Made by a program: the position numbers and the translations under genes. A stretch of 64,000 nucleotides of DNA from an uncultured Pelagibacteraceae bacterium (GTDB taxonomy: Bacteria > Pseudomonadota > Alphaproteobacteria > Pelagibacterales > Pelagibacteraceae): the NCBI GenBank assembly GCA_902596325.1, contig CACJTN010000004.1:1-64000 (forward strand). Reading direction: 5' to 3'. The notes beneath the pieces were generated by a model. That model saw nothing but the letters and a program-made list of their open reading frames with translations, was not told where the DNA came from and did no database searches. Shown one piece after another: positions 9,060-19,468 of this stretch (the first letter of the stretch is position 1; each line of letters begins with the position of its first letter).

Positions 9060-10165
9060 TGAATAAAACAGCTTTATACCAATTACACAAAAAATTTAAT
9101 GCGAAATTTGTATCTTTTGCTGGGTATGAAATGCCTATCCAATATAAAGATGGAATAATTGCAGAACATAACCTAACGAGAAAAAAGTCAGGGATATTTG
9201 ATGTATCACATATGGGTCAATTATTTATTCTGGGTGATGATAAATTAACAGACAAACTTCAAGATATATTTCCAACAGACTTAAAAAATTTATCGGTTAA
9301 TCAGAGTAGATACTCGTTTTTAATGAATGAGAACGCAGGAATTTACGACGATTTAATAATTACAAAAATTTCTAATGGTTATATGATAATTCTTAATGCT
9401 GCATGTAAAGAAAAAGATTTTGAAATAATCAAATCTAAATTAGGTGAAGATTTTAAAATATCATTAAGTAAAGACCTATCTCTTGTTGCTGTACAAGGTC
9501 CTGACTCAAAAAATTTAATTGAAAAAATTATTCCAGGTGTAAATAAACTAAAATTTATGTTTGGTGGAGATTTTAAATTTAACTCAAATAAGATTTATGT
9601 AACAAGATCGGGATACACAGGAGAAGATGGTTTTGAGATTTCGATAAATAATAATGATGTAGTTAAATTTGTTGAGGCATTAATCAGTTTAGGATCTAAT
9701 CTTATAGGCCTTGGTGCCAGAGATACATTAAGGCTTGAAGCAGGGTTGTGTTTATACGGCAATGACATTGACGAAAATACCAGTCCATTAGAAGCAAATT
9801 TAAAATGGGCAATTTCAAAAAATCGAATCAACAGTAATTTTCCTGGGTCAAAACAAATTCAGAGACAAATTAATGAAGGTGTCACAAAACTGAGAGTTGG
9901 CATTAAACCTGAAGGTAAAATTATAGCACGAGAATCAACAAAAATATTTGATGAAAATAATAATCAAATAGGAAAAATTACTAGCGGTTCTTTTGGCCCG
10001 AGTGTAAAAAGTCCTATTGCAATGGGTTATGTAAATAATACATATACTAAAGAAAATACAAAAATATTTTTAGAAATAAGGGGAAAAAAAGTTTCGGCGA
10101 GTGTTTGTAAGCTCCCGTTTTATAAAAAAAACTATCACAAAGGAGATGTAAATGTCGGAAGTTAA
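9059..10165 (+). CDS. gcvT: glycine cleavage system T protein (aminomethyltransferase)
   Basis: [83 protein letters not shown]. Confidence 0.96.
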   Translation: MNKTALYQLHKKFNAKFVSFAGYEMPIQYKDGIIAEHNLTRKKSGIFDVSHMGQLFILGDDKLTDKLQDIFPTDLKNLSVNQSRYSFLMNENAGIYDDLIITKISNGYMIILNAACKEKDFEIIKSKLGEDFKISLSKDLSLVAVQGPDSKNLIEKIIPGVNKLKFMFGGDFKFNSNKIYVTRSGYTGEDGFEISINNNDVVKFVEALISLGSNLIGLGARDTLRLEAGLCLYGNDIDENTSPLEANLKWAISKNRINSNFPGSKQIQRQINEGVTKLRVGIKPEGKIIARESTKIFDENNNQIGKITSGSFGPSVKSPIAMGYVNNTYTKENTKIFLEIRGKKVSASVCKLPFYKKNYHKGDVNVGS

Positions 10166-10532
10166 ATTTTCTAAAGAACATGAGTGGGTTACTATTAAAG
10201 ATGACGTGGCTACAATCGGAATTACTAAACACGCAACAGAATTGTTGGGAGATATTGTTTTTGCAGAGCTTCCAGAAAAAGGGACAAGTGTTACTAAAGA
10301 TGGAACAGCAGGTGTAGTAGAGTCTACAAAAGCAGCTAGTGATGTTTATACACCAATAAGCGGAGAAGTTGTTGATACAAATCAGTCAATCGTTGATGAT
10401 CCCTCTAAAATTAATAATGATCCTGAGGGAGATGCTTGGTTTTTTAAACTAAAAGTAAAAGATTTAAATGAAATAAATTCTTTAATGAGTAGGGAGGAAT
10501 ATGAAAAATTTGCTAAGGAGAGTACTAACTAA
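10152..10532 (+). CDS. gcvH: glycine cleavage system H protein
   Basis: [39 protein letters not shown], lipoyl motif [20 protein letters not shown]. Confidence 0.96.
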   Translation: MSEVKFSKEHEWVTIKDDVATIGITKHATELLGDIVFAELPEKGTSVTKDGTAGVVESTKAASDVYTPISGEVVDTNQSIVDDPSKINNDPEGDAWFFKLKVKDLNEINSLMSREEYEKFAKESTN

Positions 10533-13396
10533 TGTTACATAATTCAGAAAAAGATTTTATTAAAAGACATATAGGTTTGTCCAAAAAAGACGAAAAAACT
10601 ATGTTATTAGACCTTGGTTATAAATCTTTAAATGAATTTATTGAAGATACTGTTCCAAGTAAAATTTTGCTTAAAGATTTGTTAAGCATAGGAGATCCTA
10701 ATTCTGAGTATGAAGGTTTAAGAAAATTAAGATCGATATCAAAAAAAAATCAAATTTACTCAAATTTTATAGGTATGGGTTACTATGGAACTTATACTCC
10801 AAACGTTATTGTCAGAAATATACTAGAAAATCCGGGATGGTATACTTCTTACACTCCTTATCAACCAGAGGTGGCCCAAGGAAGATTGGAGATGCTATTA
10901 AATTTTCAGCAAATGATAATAGATTTTACGGGAATGGATATTGCAAACGCATCACTACTTGATGAAGGAACTGCTGCTGCTGAAGCTATGGGGTTAAGTC
11001 ATAGATTAGATAAAAAAGATAATAAAATTGTGTTTATATCAAATGATTGTCATCCACAAACTATAGAAGTTGTTAAAACCAGATCAGAGCCTTTAGGGCT
11101 TAAAGTTGTTATTGGCAATGACGAAGACTTATCAAATATTTCAGAGGATATAATATGTGGAATACTTCAATATCCTGGTACACTTGGAGATATTAAGGAC
11201 CCTAGCGAAAATATAAGTAAAATTAAAAAAAGAAATGGTAAATCAATTTTAGTATGTGATTTATTATCTTTAGCAAAATTAAAAACACCAGCAGAATTAG
11301 GAGCTGATATAGCTGTGGGAAGTTCTCAAAGATTCGGAATTCCTATGGGTTACGGTGGTCCACACGCAGCTTTCTTTGCTACGAAGGATGAATTCAAGAG
11401 ATCGATGCCTGGAAGAATTGTAGGTGTTTCAGTCGATAGACATGGGAACAAAGCTTATAGATTAGCTTTACAAACAAGAGAGCAACACATTCGAAGAGAT
11501 AAGGCGACAAGTAACATTTGTACAGCACAAGCTCTTTTGGCAATTGTATCAGCAGCATATGCAATTTATCACGGCCCAAAAGGTATAAAAACAATTTCTG
11601 AAAGAGTTTCACAATTAGCTAAAAATTTTGCAGATAAATTAAAACAATCAGGCTATGAGTTATATTCAGACTATTTTTTTGACACAGTAACTATAATAAC
11701 AAAAGATAAAACAGATCAAATTTTTAATAACGCTTTGGCCCAGAAAGTTAATATTAGAAAAGTAAATTCTGAAATGCTATCGGTATCATTTGATGAAAAG
11801 AAAAATGTTTATAGAGCAAATCAACTACTTAAAATATTCAATTGTGCAGAATCAATTAAAGAAAATCCGACAGAAAATCTTCCAAATTTACCTAAAAACT
11901 TGCTAAGAACGTCAACTTATTTAGATCACCAAGTATTCAATAGCTATCACTCCGAAACTGAAATGCTAAGATATTTAAAGAGATTAGAGGAAAAAGATAT
12001 TGCACTTAATAGGTCAATGATAGCATTAGGCTCGTGTACAATGAAATTAAATGCTGTAGCAGAGATGATACCAATTACATGGCGTGAATTTTCAGAGCCT
12101 CATCCTTTTGCACCCATTGAACAAATGGAAGGTTTTAGAACTCTTTTTACTGATCTAAAAAATTGGCTTAGATCAATCACAGGTTTTTCAGGTGTGTCAC
12201 TACAACCAAATGCTGGTGCTCAAGGTGAATATGCAGGACTGATGGTTATACGGAAATATCATCTTGAAAGGGGAGAGTCTAATAGAAATGTTTGTTTAAT
12301 TCCTAGCTCTGCTCACGGGACCAATCCAGCAAGTGCACAAATGGTTGGAATGAAAGTGGTAGTGGTTAACTGTGATAAACAAGGAAATGTAGATTTTGAA
12401 GATCTAAATAAAAAAGTAGAAGCGCATTCTGAGAATTTAGGTGCGTTAATGGTAACATACCCATCTACACATGGAGTTTTTGAGGAAAAAATATCAGATA
12501 TATGTGAGCTAGTACATAAACATGGTGGCCAAGTTTATATGGATGGTGCAAACTTGAATGCTCTTGTTGGGATAGCAAAACCTGGAAATTTTGGTCCGGA
12601 TGTATGTCATATAAATCTACATAAAACTTTTTGTATTCCACATGGAGGTGGTGGACCAGGTATGGGCCCAATAGCATGTAAGAGACATTTAGAAATATAT
12701 TTGCCCTCACATCCTGTTATAAAAGATTGTGGCCCTGCAACCGGTATAGGTCCTGTCTCTGCAGCGCCATGGGGAAGTTCAAGTATTTTATCTATATCTT
12801 GGATGTACATTAAAATGATGGGTTCTGAAGGTTTAAAATTAGCAACTCAGATTGCAATTTTAAATGCTAACTATGTTGCACATAAATTAAAAAATCATTT
12901 TCCAATTCTTTATAAAGGAACAAATGGAAACGTAGCTCATGAGTGTATTATAGACATTAGATCAATTAAAAATGATACCGGCGTAACAGAGGAAGATATT
13001 GCAAAAAGATTAATCGATTTTGGTTTTCATGCCCCAACTATGTCTTGGCCAGTGCCTGGCACAATGATGATTGAACCTACAGAAAGTGAAAGTTTACAAG
13101 AACTTGATAGATTTTGTGATTGCTTGATAAAAATTAAAGAGGAAATAGACAAAATTAAAAGTGGTGATTTCGATAAAAATGACAATCCTATCAAAAATGC
13201 TCCACATACAGATTTAGAACTTGCTTCAAATAAATGGGAACATAAATATTCGAGGGAGGAGGCCGCTTACCCTTCTAACTTTTTGAGATCTAGTAAATTT
13301 TGGCCACCTGTCGCAAGAGTTGATAATGTATATGGAGATAAAAACCTTTTTTGCACATGCCCTTCCATGGATGAATTTAAAGAAGACGCAGCATAA
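10532..13396 (+). CDS. gcvP: glycine dehydrogenase (decarboxylating), single-chain P protein, 954 aa
   Basis: [70 protein letters not shown]-type PLP motif ([17 protein letters not shown]). Confidence 0.97.
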   Translation: [954 protein letters not shown]

Positions 13397-13401
13397 TATT
13401 A

Positions 13402-14643
13402 ATGAGAATTGCTGTAATCGGATCAGGCATATCTGGTTTAAGTGCAGCACACTATTTATCTAAAAAAAATAAAGTTGATTTATTTGAAAAAGAGGATCAT
13501 TTCGGTGGTCACTCATATACCATAGATGTTAAAGATAATAACAATCATGTTCCTGTGGATATAGGTTTTATTGTTTTTAATTTTAAAACCTACCCTAATT
13601 TTGTAAAATTTTTAAATGATAACGGCATTGAGATAGAGAAAAGCAACATGAGTTTTTCAGTTTCTGTTAAAGAAACAGAAATAGAATATTGTGGTAAGGG
13701 CTTGCTTGGAATTTTTTCAAATAAAAAAAATTTACTCAATTTTGATTTTTTTAAAATGTTTTTTGAAATAATTAAATTTTATAAAAAGAGTAATGATTTA
13801 AAAAATATAGAAGAGAACTTAACATTAGATGATTTTTTAAAACGAGAGAAAATGTCCAAATATTTTATAAATTATCATATTATTCCTATGGTTTCTGCAA
13901 TATGGTCTATGCCACCTTATGAGGCAAAACAAATGCCTTTAAAATTTTTTTTAAAATTTTTTCAAAACCATGGTTTGTTCAACTTAAAAAATAGACCTCA
14001 GTGGTATACGATTAAAAATAGAAGCAGAACCTATGTAAAAAAAATATTAGAAACCATTAGTGGTGAATATTACAAAAATTATAGAATTAATAAAATATCT
14101 AGATTGTCAAATGGAGTAAAAGTTTACTATGGAGGGAATAACGAATTTTTTGATTACGATAAGGTTGTAATTGCCACACATGCAGATGAAGCCTTATCCT
14201 TAATTACAGACCCAACACCGGAAGAAAAAAGTATATTAGCTAATTTTAAATATAAGAATAATATTGCAATAATTCATACAGATGAATCTTTAATGCCTAA
14301 AAATAAAAAAGCATGGTCATCATGGAATTCTTCTGTAAATAAAGAAAATACTTCAGAAACTTCAATTACTTATTGGCTTAATTTGCTTCAAAATTTAAAA
14401 ACAAATAAAAATATATTTTTATCATTAAATCCATTTTTAAAAATCGATCCAAAAAAAATTATAAGTAAAGTTAAGTTTACTCATCCATATTATGATAAAG
14501 AGGCCTTAGAAAATCAAAATAGACTAAAAAATATACAAAACAAAAAAAATTTATTATTTTGTGGCAGTTATTTTGGTTACGGATTTCATGAGGATGGAAT
14601 AAAATCTTCATTAGAAATGATAAAAAGTTTTAATGATAGATAA
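13402..14643 (+). CDS. FAD-dependent amine-oxidase-like flavoprotein (possible UfaD-like fatty acid desaturase)
   Basis: MRIAVIGSGISGLSAAHYLSKKNKVDLFEKEDHFGGHSYT Rossmann motif; located directly before DUF1365 and CFA-synthase-like genes. Confidence 0.85.
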   Translation: MRIAVIGSGISGLSAAHYLSKKNKVDLFEKEDHFGGHSYTIDVKDNNNHVPVDIGFIVFNFKTYPNFVKFLNDNGIEIEKSNMSFSVSVKETEIEYCGKGLLGIFSNKKNLLNFDFFKMFFEIIKFYKKSNDLKNIEENLTLDDFLKREKMSKYFINYHIIPMVSAIWSMPPYEAKQMPLKFFLKFFQNHGLFNLKNRPQWYTIKNRSRTYVKKILETISGEYYKNYRINKISRLSNGVKVYYGGNNEFFDYDKVVIATHADEALSLITDPTPEEKSILANFKYKNNIAIIHTDESLMPKNKKAWSSWNSSVNKENTSETSITYWLNLLQNLKTNKNIFLSLNPFLKIDPKKIISKVKFTHPYYDKEALENQNRLKNIQNKKNLLFCGSYFGYGFHEDGIKSSLEMIKSFNDR

Positions 14644-15397
14644 ATCGTGCTTATATGTCGGAAGTGTAATACATAAAAGATTCAAACCAAAAGAGCACTT
14701 TTTTAAATACAAAGTATTTTCTCTTTATCTTAACCTTGATGAGATTGACGAGGTCCAAAAAAAAATCCCTTTTTTTTCTTATAACAAATTTAATTTAATT
14801 AGTTTTTACAATAAAGATCATGGTGAAAGAGATGGTTCATCTTTAAAATTGTGGGTGCAAAAAAAGCTAAATGAAGTAGGTATTGGAAATGAAATTAAAA
14901 GTGTAAATTTACTATGTTATCCAAGAATTTTTGGTTACGTCTTTAATCCTTTAAGTATTTTTTTCGTATTTGATAAATATTCGTCCCTTATAGCCATAAT
15001 GTATGAAGTTAAAAATACATTTGGTGAACAGCATACTTATATTTTTAAAACTAAAGATAATAATTTAATAAAAAATCATTGTGATAAAAAATTTTATGTC
15101 TCACCTTTTATGGATTTAAATTCAACCTATAATTTTAAAATATTAAAACCTGGAAATAAATTATCCGTTATTATTGATCAAAGAGATAGTGAGGGAAAGT
15201 TATTATTTGCATCTCAAGATGGCGAAAAAATTGAGTTAAATACAAAAAATCTTTTAATTTCCTATTTAAAACACCCATTAATGACATTTAAAGTAATTTC
15301 AGCGATACATTTTGAGGCATTAAGATTATGGGTAAAAAGAATTAAGTTTATAAAAAAGGTTATAAAAATTAAAAATAACGTAAGTTTTGAAAAATAA
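14633..15397 (+). CDS. DUF1365 family protein
   Basis: LYVGSVIHKRFKPKEHFFKYKVFSLYLNLDEID, YPRIFGYVFNPLSIFFVFD, MYEVKNTFGEQHTYIF, FYVSPFMDLNSTYNF. Confidence 0.88.
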   Translation: MIDKSCLYVGSVIHKRFKPKEHFFKYKVFSLYLNLDEIDEVQKKIPFFSYNKFNLISFYNKDHGERDGSSLKLWVQKKLNEVGIGNEIKSVNLLCYPRIFGYVFNPLSIFFVFDKYSSLIAIMYEVKNTFGEQHTYIFKTKDNNLIKNHCDKKFYVSPFMDLNSTYNFKILKPGNKLSVIIDQRDSEGKLLFASQDGEKIELNTKNLLISYLKHPLMTFKVISAIHFEALRLWVKRIKFIKKVIKIKNNVSFEK

Positions 15398-16575
15398 TGT
15401 ATCTAAAAAAAATTTCTGACAGAATTGTTCTTAATTCACTTAAAAATATTTCTTATGGAAACATCAAATTTATTAATTATGATGGTAGTATTAAAATATT
15501 AGGTTCAAAGAAATCAGAAAAAACCGCAATATTAAAACTAATAAAACCAGGTCTAACTTTTGAAATAATTAATAAAGGCAGCATTGGATTGGCAGAATCC
15601 TATATACGAGGAGATTTTGAAACAGATAACCTGACTAATTTAATTGAAATTGCTGCAAAAAATATAGGTAAAGTACATAAGATATCTGGTGTGTTAGATT
15701 TTCCTATAATTAATTATTTTAAAAGTTTTTTTATTAAAAATACAAAGAGAAAAAGTAAAGAAAATATTGCCAAGCATTACGATTTAGGAAATGAATTTTT
15801 CTCATTATGGCTAGATAAAACTTTAACATACTCTAGTGCTATTTTTGAAGATAAACAAAATGATTTAGAGAATGCTCAATTAAATAAATATAAAAAATTG
15901 TCCAATCTTATTAAACCAAAAAGTGGAGATAAAATTTTAGAAATAGGATGTGGATGGGGAGGTTTTGGCGAATTCATTGGAAAGAATTACGATGTAAAAT
16001 TAGATTGTATAACAATATCAAAAAAACAATACGAGTTTGCTAAAAATAGAATTTATAAAAATGGATTAAATGAAAAAGTAAAAATTAAAATGTTAGATTA
16101 TAGAGACGTAAATAAAAAATATAATTCTATAGCTTCTATTGAGATGATTGAAGCTGTAGGTCAAAACTATCTACCAAGTTATTTTAAAAAAATTAAAGAT
16201 AGCTTGCATCAAAACGGTATTGCCGCGATACAAGCAATTACTATAGATGAAAAAATATATAATAGATATAAGATGAAAACAGATTTTATTCAAAAATACA
16301 TATTTCCAGGTGGTTTTTTGCCGAGTAAGAAGGAAATATTAAAACTTTCAAATAAAAATGGTTTAAGTTTTGACAAATGTAACTCTTATGGCTTGGATTA
16401 TTCCAACACCCTGAGAATTTGGAGAAATGATTTCCAAAAAAAATGGGATATTATTTCAAAACAGGGATTTGATGAAACATTTAGAAGAATGTGGAATTTT
16501 TATTTGTCTTATTGTGAAGCTGGCTTTAAAGCTAAGAATATTGATTTAATTCAATTTTCGATGAATAAAAACTAA
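15397..16575 (+). CDS. cyclopropane-fatty-acyl-phospholipid synthase family SAM methyltransferase
   Basis: AKHYDLGNEFFSLWLDKTLTYSSAIFE, KILEIGCGWGGFGEFIGKNY, ISKKQYEFAKNRI, SIEMIEAVGQNYLPSYFKKIKDSL, QKYIFPGGFLPS. Confidence 0.92.
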   Translation: MYLKKISDRIVLNSLKNISYGNIKFINYDGSIKILGSKKSEKTAILKLIKPGLTFEIINKGSIGLAESYIRGDFETDNLTNLIEIAAKNIGKVHKISGVLDFPIINYFKSFFIKNTKRKSKENIAKHYDLGNEFFSLWLDKTLTYSSAIFEDKQNDLENAQLNKYKKLSNLIKPKSGDKILEIGCGWGGFGEFIGKNYDVKLDCITISKKQYEFAKNRIYKNGLNEKVKIKMLDYRDVNKKYNSIASIEMIEAVGQNYLPSYFKKIKDSLHQNGIAAIQAITIDEKIYNRYKMKTDFIQKYIFPGGFLPSKKEILKLSNKNGLSFDKCNSYGLDYSNTLRIWRNDFQKKWDIISKQGFDETFRRMWNFYLSYCEAGFKAKNIDLIQFSMNKN

Positions 16576-16579
16576 ATTA

Positions 16580-17116
16580 ATGAAAATTAAAAAATTATTA
16601 TTGCTAATATGCACTCTTTTCATTACAAATTGCTCAACTAATCAAGCAATGAAACCTGAGGATTTTAAAGATCAGAAACCAAGATTAATAATCGAAGAAT
16701 ATTTATCAGGTAATGTTAAAGCTTGGGGTATTTTGCAAAATAGATCAGGAAAGGTTACAAGACAATTCTCTGCAGATCTCAATGGTAATTGGGATGGAAA
16801 ACAGTTAATTCTTGACGAAAAATTTAATTGGTCTGATGGAGAAATCCAAAATAGACAGTGGCAGATTACAAAAATTGATGATCATAATTATGAAGGTACA
16901 GCTGGTGATGTGGTAGGAACAGCAAAAGGTTACTCATATGGCCCAACATTTAAGTTTGAATATGTATTATTAGTTCCAGTAAAAGGTAGAGAATTAAAAA
17001 TTACATTTGATGATTGGATTTTCATGCAAGATGAGAGAGTAGCGATAAATAGAGCAACAATGACAAAATTTGGAATAAAAGTTGCAGAACTTACTGTTAT
17101 GTTTGTGAAAGATTAG
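16580..17116 (+). CDS. DUF3833-family lipoprotein
   Basis: Lipobox LFITNCSTN; ...GNVKAWGILQNRSGKVTRQFSADLNGNWDGKQLILDEKFNWSDGEIQNRQWQI. Confidence 0.8.
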   Translation: MKIKKLLLLICTLFITNCSTNQAMKPEDFKDQKPRLIIEEYLSGNVKAWGILQNRSGKVTRQFSADLNGNWDGKQLILDEKFNWSDGEIQNRQWQITKIDDHNYEGTAGDVVGTAKGYSYGPTFKFEYVLLVPVKGRELKITFDDWIFMQDERVAINRATMTKFGIKVAELTVMFVKD

Positions 17117-17871
17117 CGTTTTTGATATTTTGTAAGTCTACCAACTAAACTTAAATACCAGCTATTAGGTAATATTTTTAAAAATTTTAGTATCAAAGTT
17201 AATTGTTTTGGGAAATGTATCTCAAATTGATTAGTTTTAGTTAATCCTTCAAATATTTTTTCAGCCGCATAATCTACCGTTTTAAGGAAAGGCATTTTAA
17301 AATCATTTTTATCTGTCATCGGTGTTTTAATAAATCCAGGTGAAATTAATGAAACTCTAACTCCGTATCTTTTAAAATCGAAATACAAGCTTTCAGCAAG
17401 ATTATTTAATGCAGATTTAGATGGGCCATATCCAGTTGAATTTGGTAGTCCTCTATAACCTGCAATTGATGATACAATAGAAATATGTCCACTTCCTCTT
17501 GTTCTGTAATATTCCTCTACACTTTTAATACAATTTAAGGTGCCAAAAAAATTTACTTTCATCACGTTTTCAATCTGTTCAACATCTATGTCTTTCTCTT
17601 TTTTAGGATCCCATGTACCGGTAGAAAAAAAAGATATGTCTATATTTTTAAATTTTGCAATAATATTTTGAAAAACTTCGCTGCAGTTTTCCTTATTTGT
17701 TACATCTAAAGGGTATGGAAAAATATTTTGATTAGATTTTTCTAGTTCTCGCAATAGATTCTCTCTTCTAGCAGAAACTGCAACATTCCACCCATTATTT
17801 GCAAACTTTAAAGCTAAAGCCCTACCTATACCTGTGCTACCTCCAGTAATCCAAATAGTTTTATCGTTCAT
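17113..17871 (-). CDS. short-chain dehydrogenase/reductase
   Basis: MNDKTIWITGGSTGIGRALALKFANNGWNVAVSARR; SSIAGYRGLPNSTGYGPSKSALNNL. The listed ORF begins at a TTG (17877); the ATG at 17871 is preferred. Confidence 0.9.
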   Translation of the reverse strand: MNDKTIWITGGSTGIGRALALKFANNGWNVAVSARRENLLRELEKSNQNIFPYPLDVTNKENCSEVFQNIIAKFKNIDISFFSTGTWDPKKEKDIDVEQIENVMKVNFFGTLNCIKSVEEYYRTRGSGHISIVSSIAGYRGLPNSTGYGPSKSALNNLAESLYFDFKRYGVRVSLISPGFIKTPMTDKNDFKMPFLKTVDYAAEKIFEGLTKTNQFEIHFPKQLTLILKFLKILPNSWYLSLVGRLTKYQKR

Positions 17872-17878
17872 AATCAAC

Positions 17879-17892
17879 TGATATATATATCA
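17879..17892. promoter_or_regulatory. candidate symmetric divergent promoter/operator between SDR gene and tspO
   Basis: Perfect 14-bp palindrome TGATATATATATCA within a 23-bp divergent gap; same TGATA-N4-TATCA form as at 6368. Confidence 0.45.
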
Positions 17893-17894
17893 AA

Positions 17895-18362
17895 ATGTTA
17901 AAAAATAAATTTATATCTTTTATAATACTTGGAACAATTACTTATTCGGCGTCTTTTGTGGGTGCGATTTCAACAATTTCTTATAAAGAGCCATGGTATT
18001 CAACTTTAAATAAAGCTTCATTTAATCCACCTGATTGGATTTTTGCTCCAGTATGGACAACACTTTATCTATTCATGACAATCGCAATTTGGTCAGCTTG
18101 GCATAAAAATACTAAAGATATTGGGTTAGTATTTATATATTTAATTCATATTTTTTTTAATACTACTTGGAGTATTGTTTTTTTTGTGATGCATGATATT
18201 TTCGTCGCATTAGTTAATATCATTATAATAATATTATTCATTTTGTTTCTTATGAATAAATATAAACCCCTAAGTAAACTAAGCTACAATCTAATGATTC
18301 CGTATTTACTTTGGACAGTTTATGCATTAATCCTAAATACAAGTTTACTAGTTTTAAATTAA
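17895..18362 (+). CDS. tspO: TspO/MBR family protein
   Basis: EPWYSTLNKASFNPPDWIFAPVWTTLYLFMTIAIWSAWHK; five TM segments; NTTWSIVFF. Confidence 0.9.
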   Translation: MLKNKFISFIILGTITYSASFVGAISTISYKEPWYSTLNKASFNPPDWIFAPVWTTLYLFMTIAIWSAWHKNTKDIGLVFIYLIHIFFNTTWSIVFFVMHDIFVALVNIIIIILFILFLMNKYKPLSKLSYNLMIPYLLWTVYALILNTSLLVLN

Positions 18363-18364
18363 AT

Positions 18365-19468
18365 ATGGATGATGTCGTAATAATTGGAGGTGGAATAATT
18401 GGAACTGCAACAGCATATTTTTTGTCTAAAGAGGGAAGAAAGGTAAAAGTTATAGAAAGAGATCCTACTTACAAAATTGCATCATTTCCATTATCATTAG
18501 GCGGGTTTAGAAGGCAATTCTTTCAAAAAGAAAATATTTTATTAGGTAAATTTGCAAGAGAATTCATTTTTAACTTACCAAAACATCTAAAAACAAAAAA
18601 AAACCCAAACCCAACTGCAAGCATGGTGCCTAATGGCTATTTACTAATGTTTGGCCCAGATAAAGCCGAAGAACAATACAAAGCTTTAGAAAATCATAAA
18701 GAATGCAACGCAGGAACAAAAAATATTAAAGGCTCAGAAATTAAAAACATATTTCCATATATTAACAATGAGGGTATCGCAACAGCTACCTATACAGATA
18801 ATGAAACAGAAGGGTGGATAGATCCATTCCTTTTTCATGGAGCATTAAAGAGCAAAGCAGAGGAACTAGGAGCTAAATTTATAAAAGGAGAAGTTAAAAG
18901 TCTTTCTGAAATTAATGCTAAGACAATCGTTTCAGCAGCAGGATGTTGGACTAAAGAATTATTGGATGATATACCAGTAGTACCTCAAAAACACACAGTA
19001 TTTAGAGTGAAGTGTTCAAAGTATATAAAGGAAATGCCATTAACTGGAGATTTAACTTCAGGTGTTTATTGGAGACCTGAGGGTGGAGAATATTTAGCAG
19101 GATCCCCGATATCAACTTTTGATGCTAAAGATCTTGAGCCTGATTGGTCTCATTATGAGGAACTAGTATGGCCGGCGCTCGCAAAAAGAGTGCCAATATT
19201 CGAGGAATTAAAATTAACAGGAGCTTGGGCTGGTTATTATGATTGTAATAAATTGGACAACAATGCTGTTGTAGGAAAACATCCCAAATACGAGAACGTT
19301 TATATGGCCTCTGGATTTACAGGGAGAGGATTAATGCAGGCTCCAGGAATAGGAAGAGCGCTGACAGAACTTATTACGACTGGCAAATATCAGACAATTG
19401 ATATAAGCGTTTTTGACGTTGAAAGGGTTTTAAATAGTAAAGCTAGACCAGAACCCTACGTATTATAA
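18365..19468 (+). CDS. FAD-dependent (DAO-type) oxidoreductase
   Basis: ATG at 18365: MDDVVIIGGGIIGTATAYFLSKEGRKVKVIERD; DCNKLDNNAVVGKHPKYENVYMASGFTGRGLMQAPGIGRALTELI. Confidence 0.85.
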   Translation: MDDVVIIGGGIIGTATAYFLSKEGRKVKVIERDPTYKIASFPLSLGGFRRQFFQKENILLGKFAREFIFNLPKHLKTKKNPNPTASMVPNGYLLMFGPDKAEEQYKALENHKECNAGTKNIKGSEIKNIFPYINNEGIATATYTDNETEGWIDPFLFHGALKSKAEELGAKFIKGEVKSLSEINAKTIVSAAGCWTKELLDDIPVVPQKHTVFRVKCSKYIKEMPLTGDLTSGVYWRPEGGEYLAGSPISTFDAKDLEPDWSHYEELVWPALAKRVPIFEELKLTGAWAGYYDCNKLDNNAVVGKHPKYENVYMASGFTGRGLMQAPGIGRALTELITTGKYQTIDISVFDVERVLNSKARPEPYVL

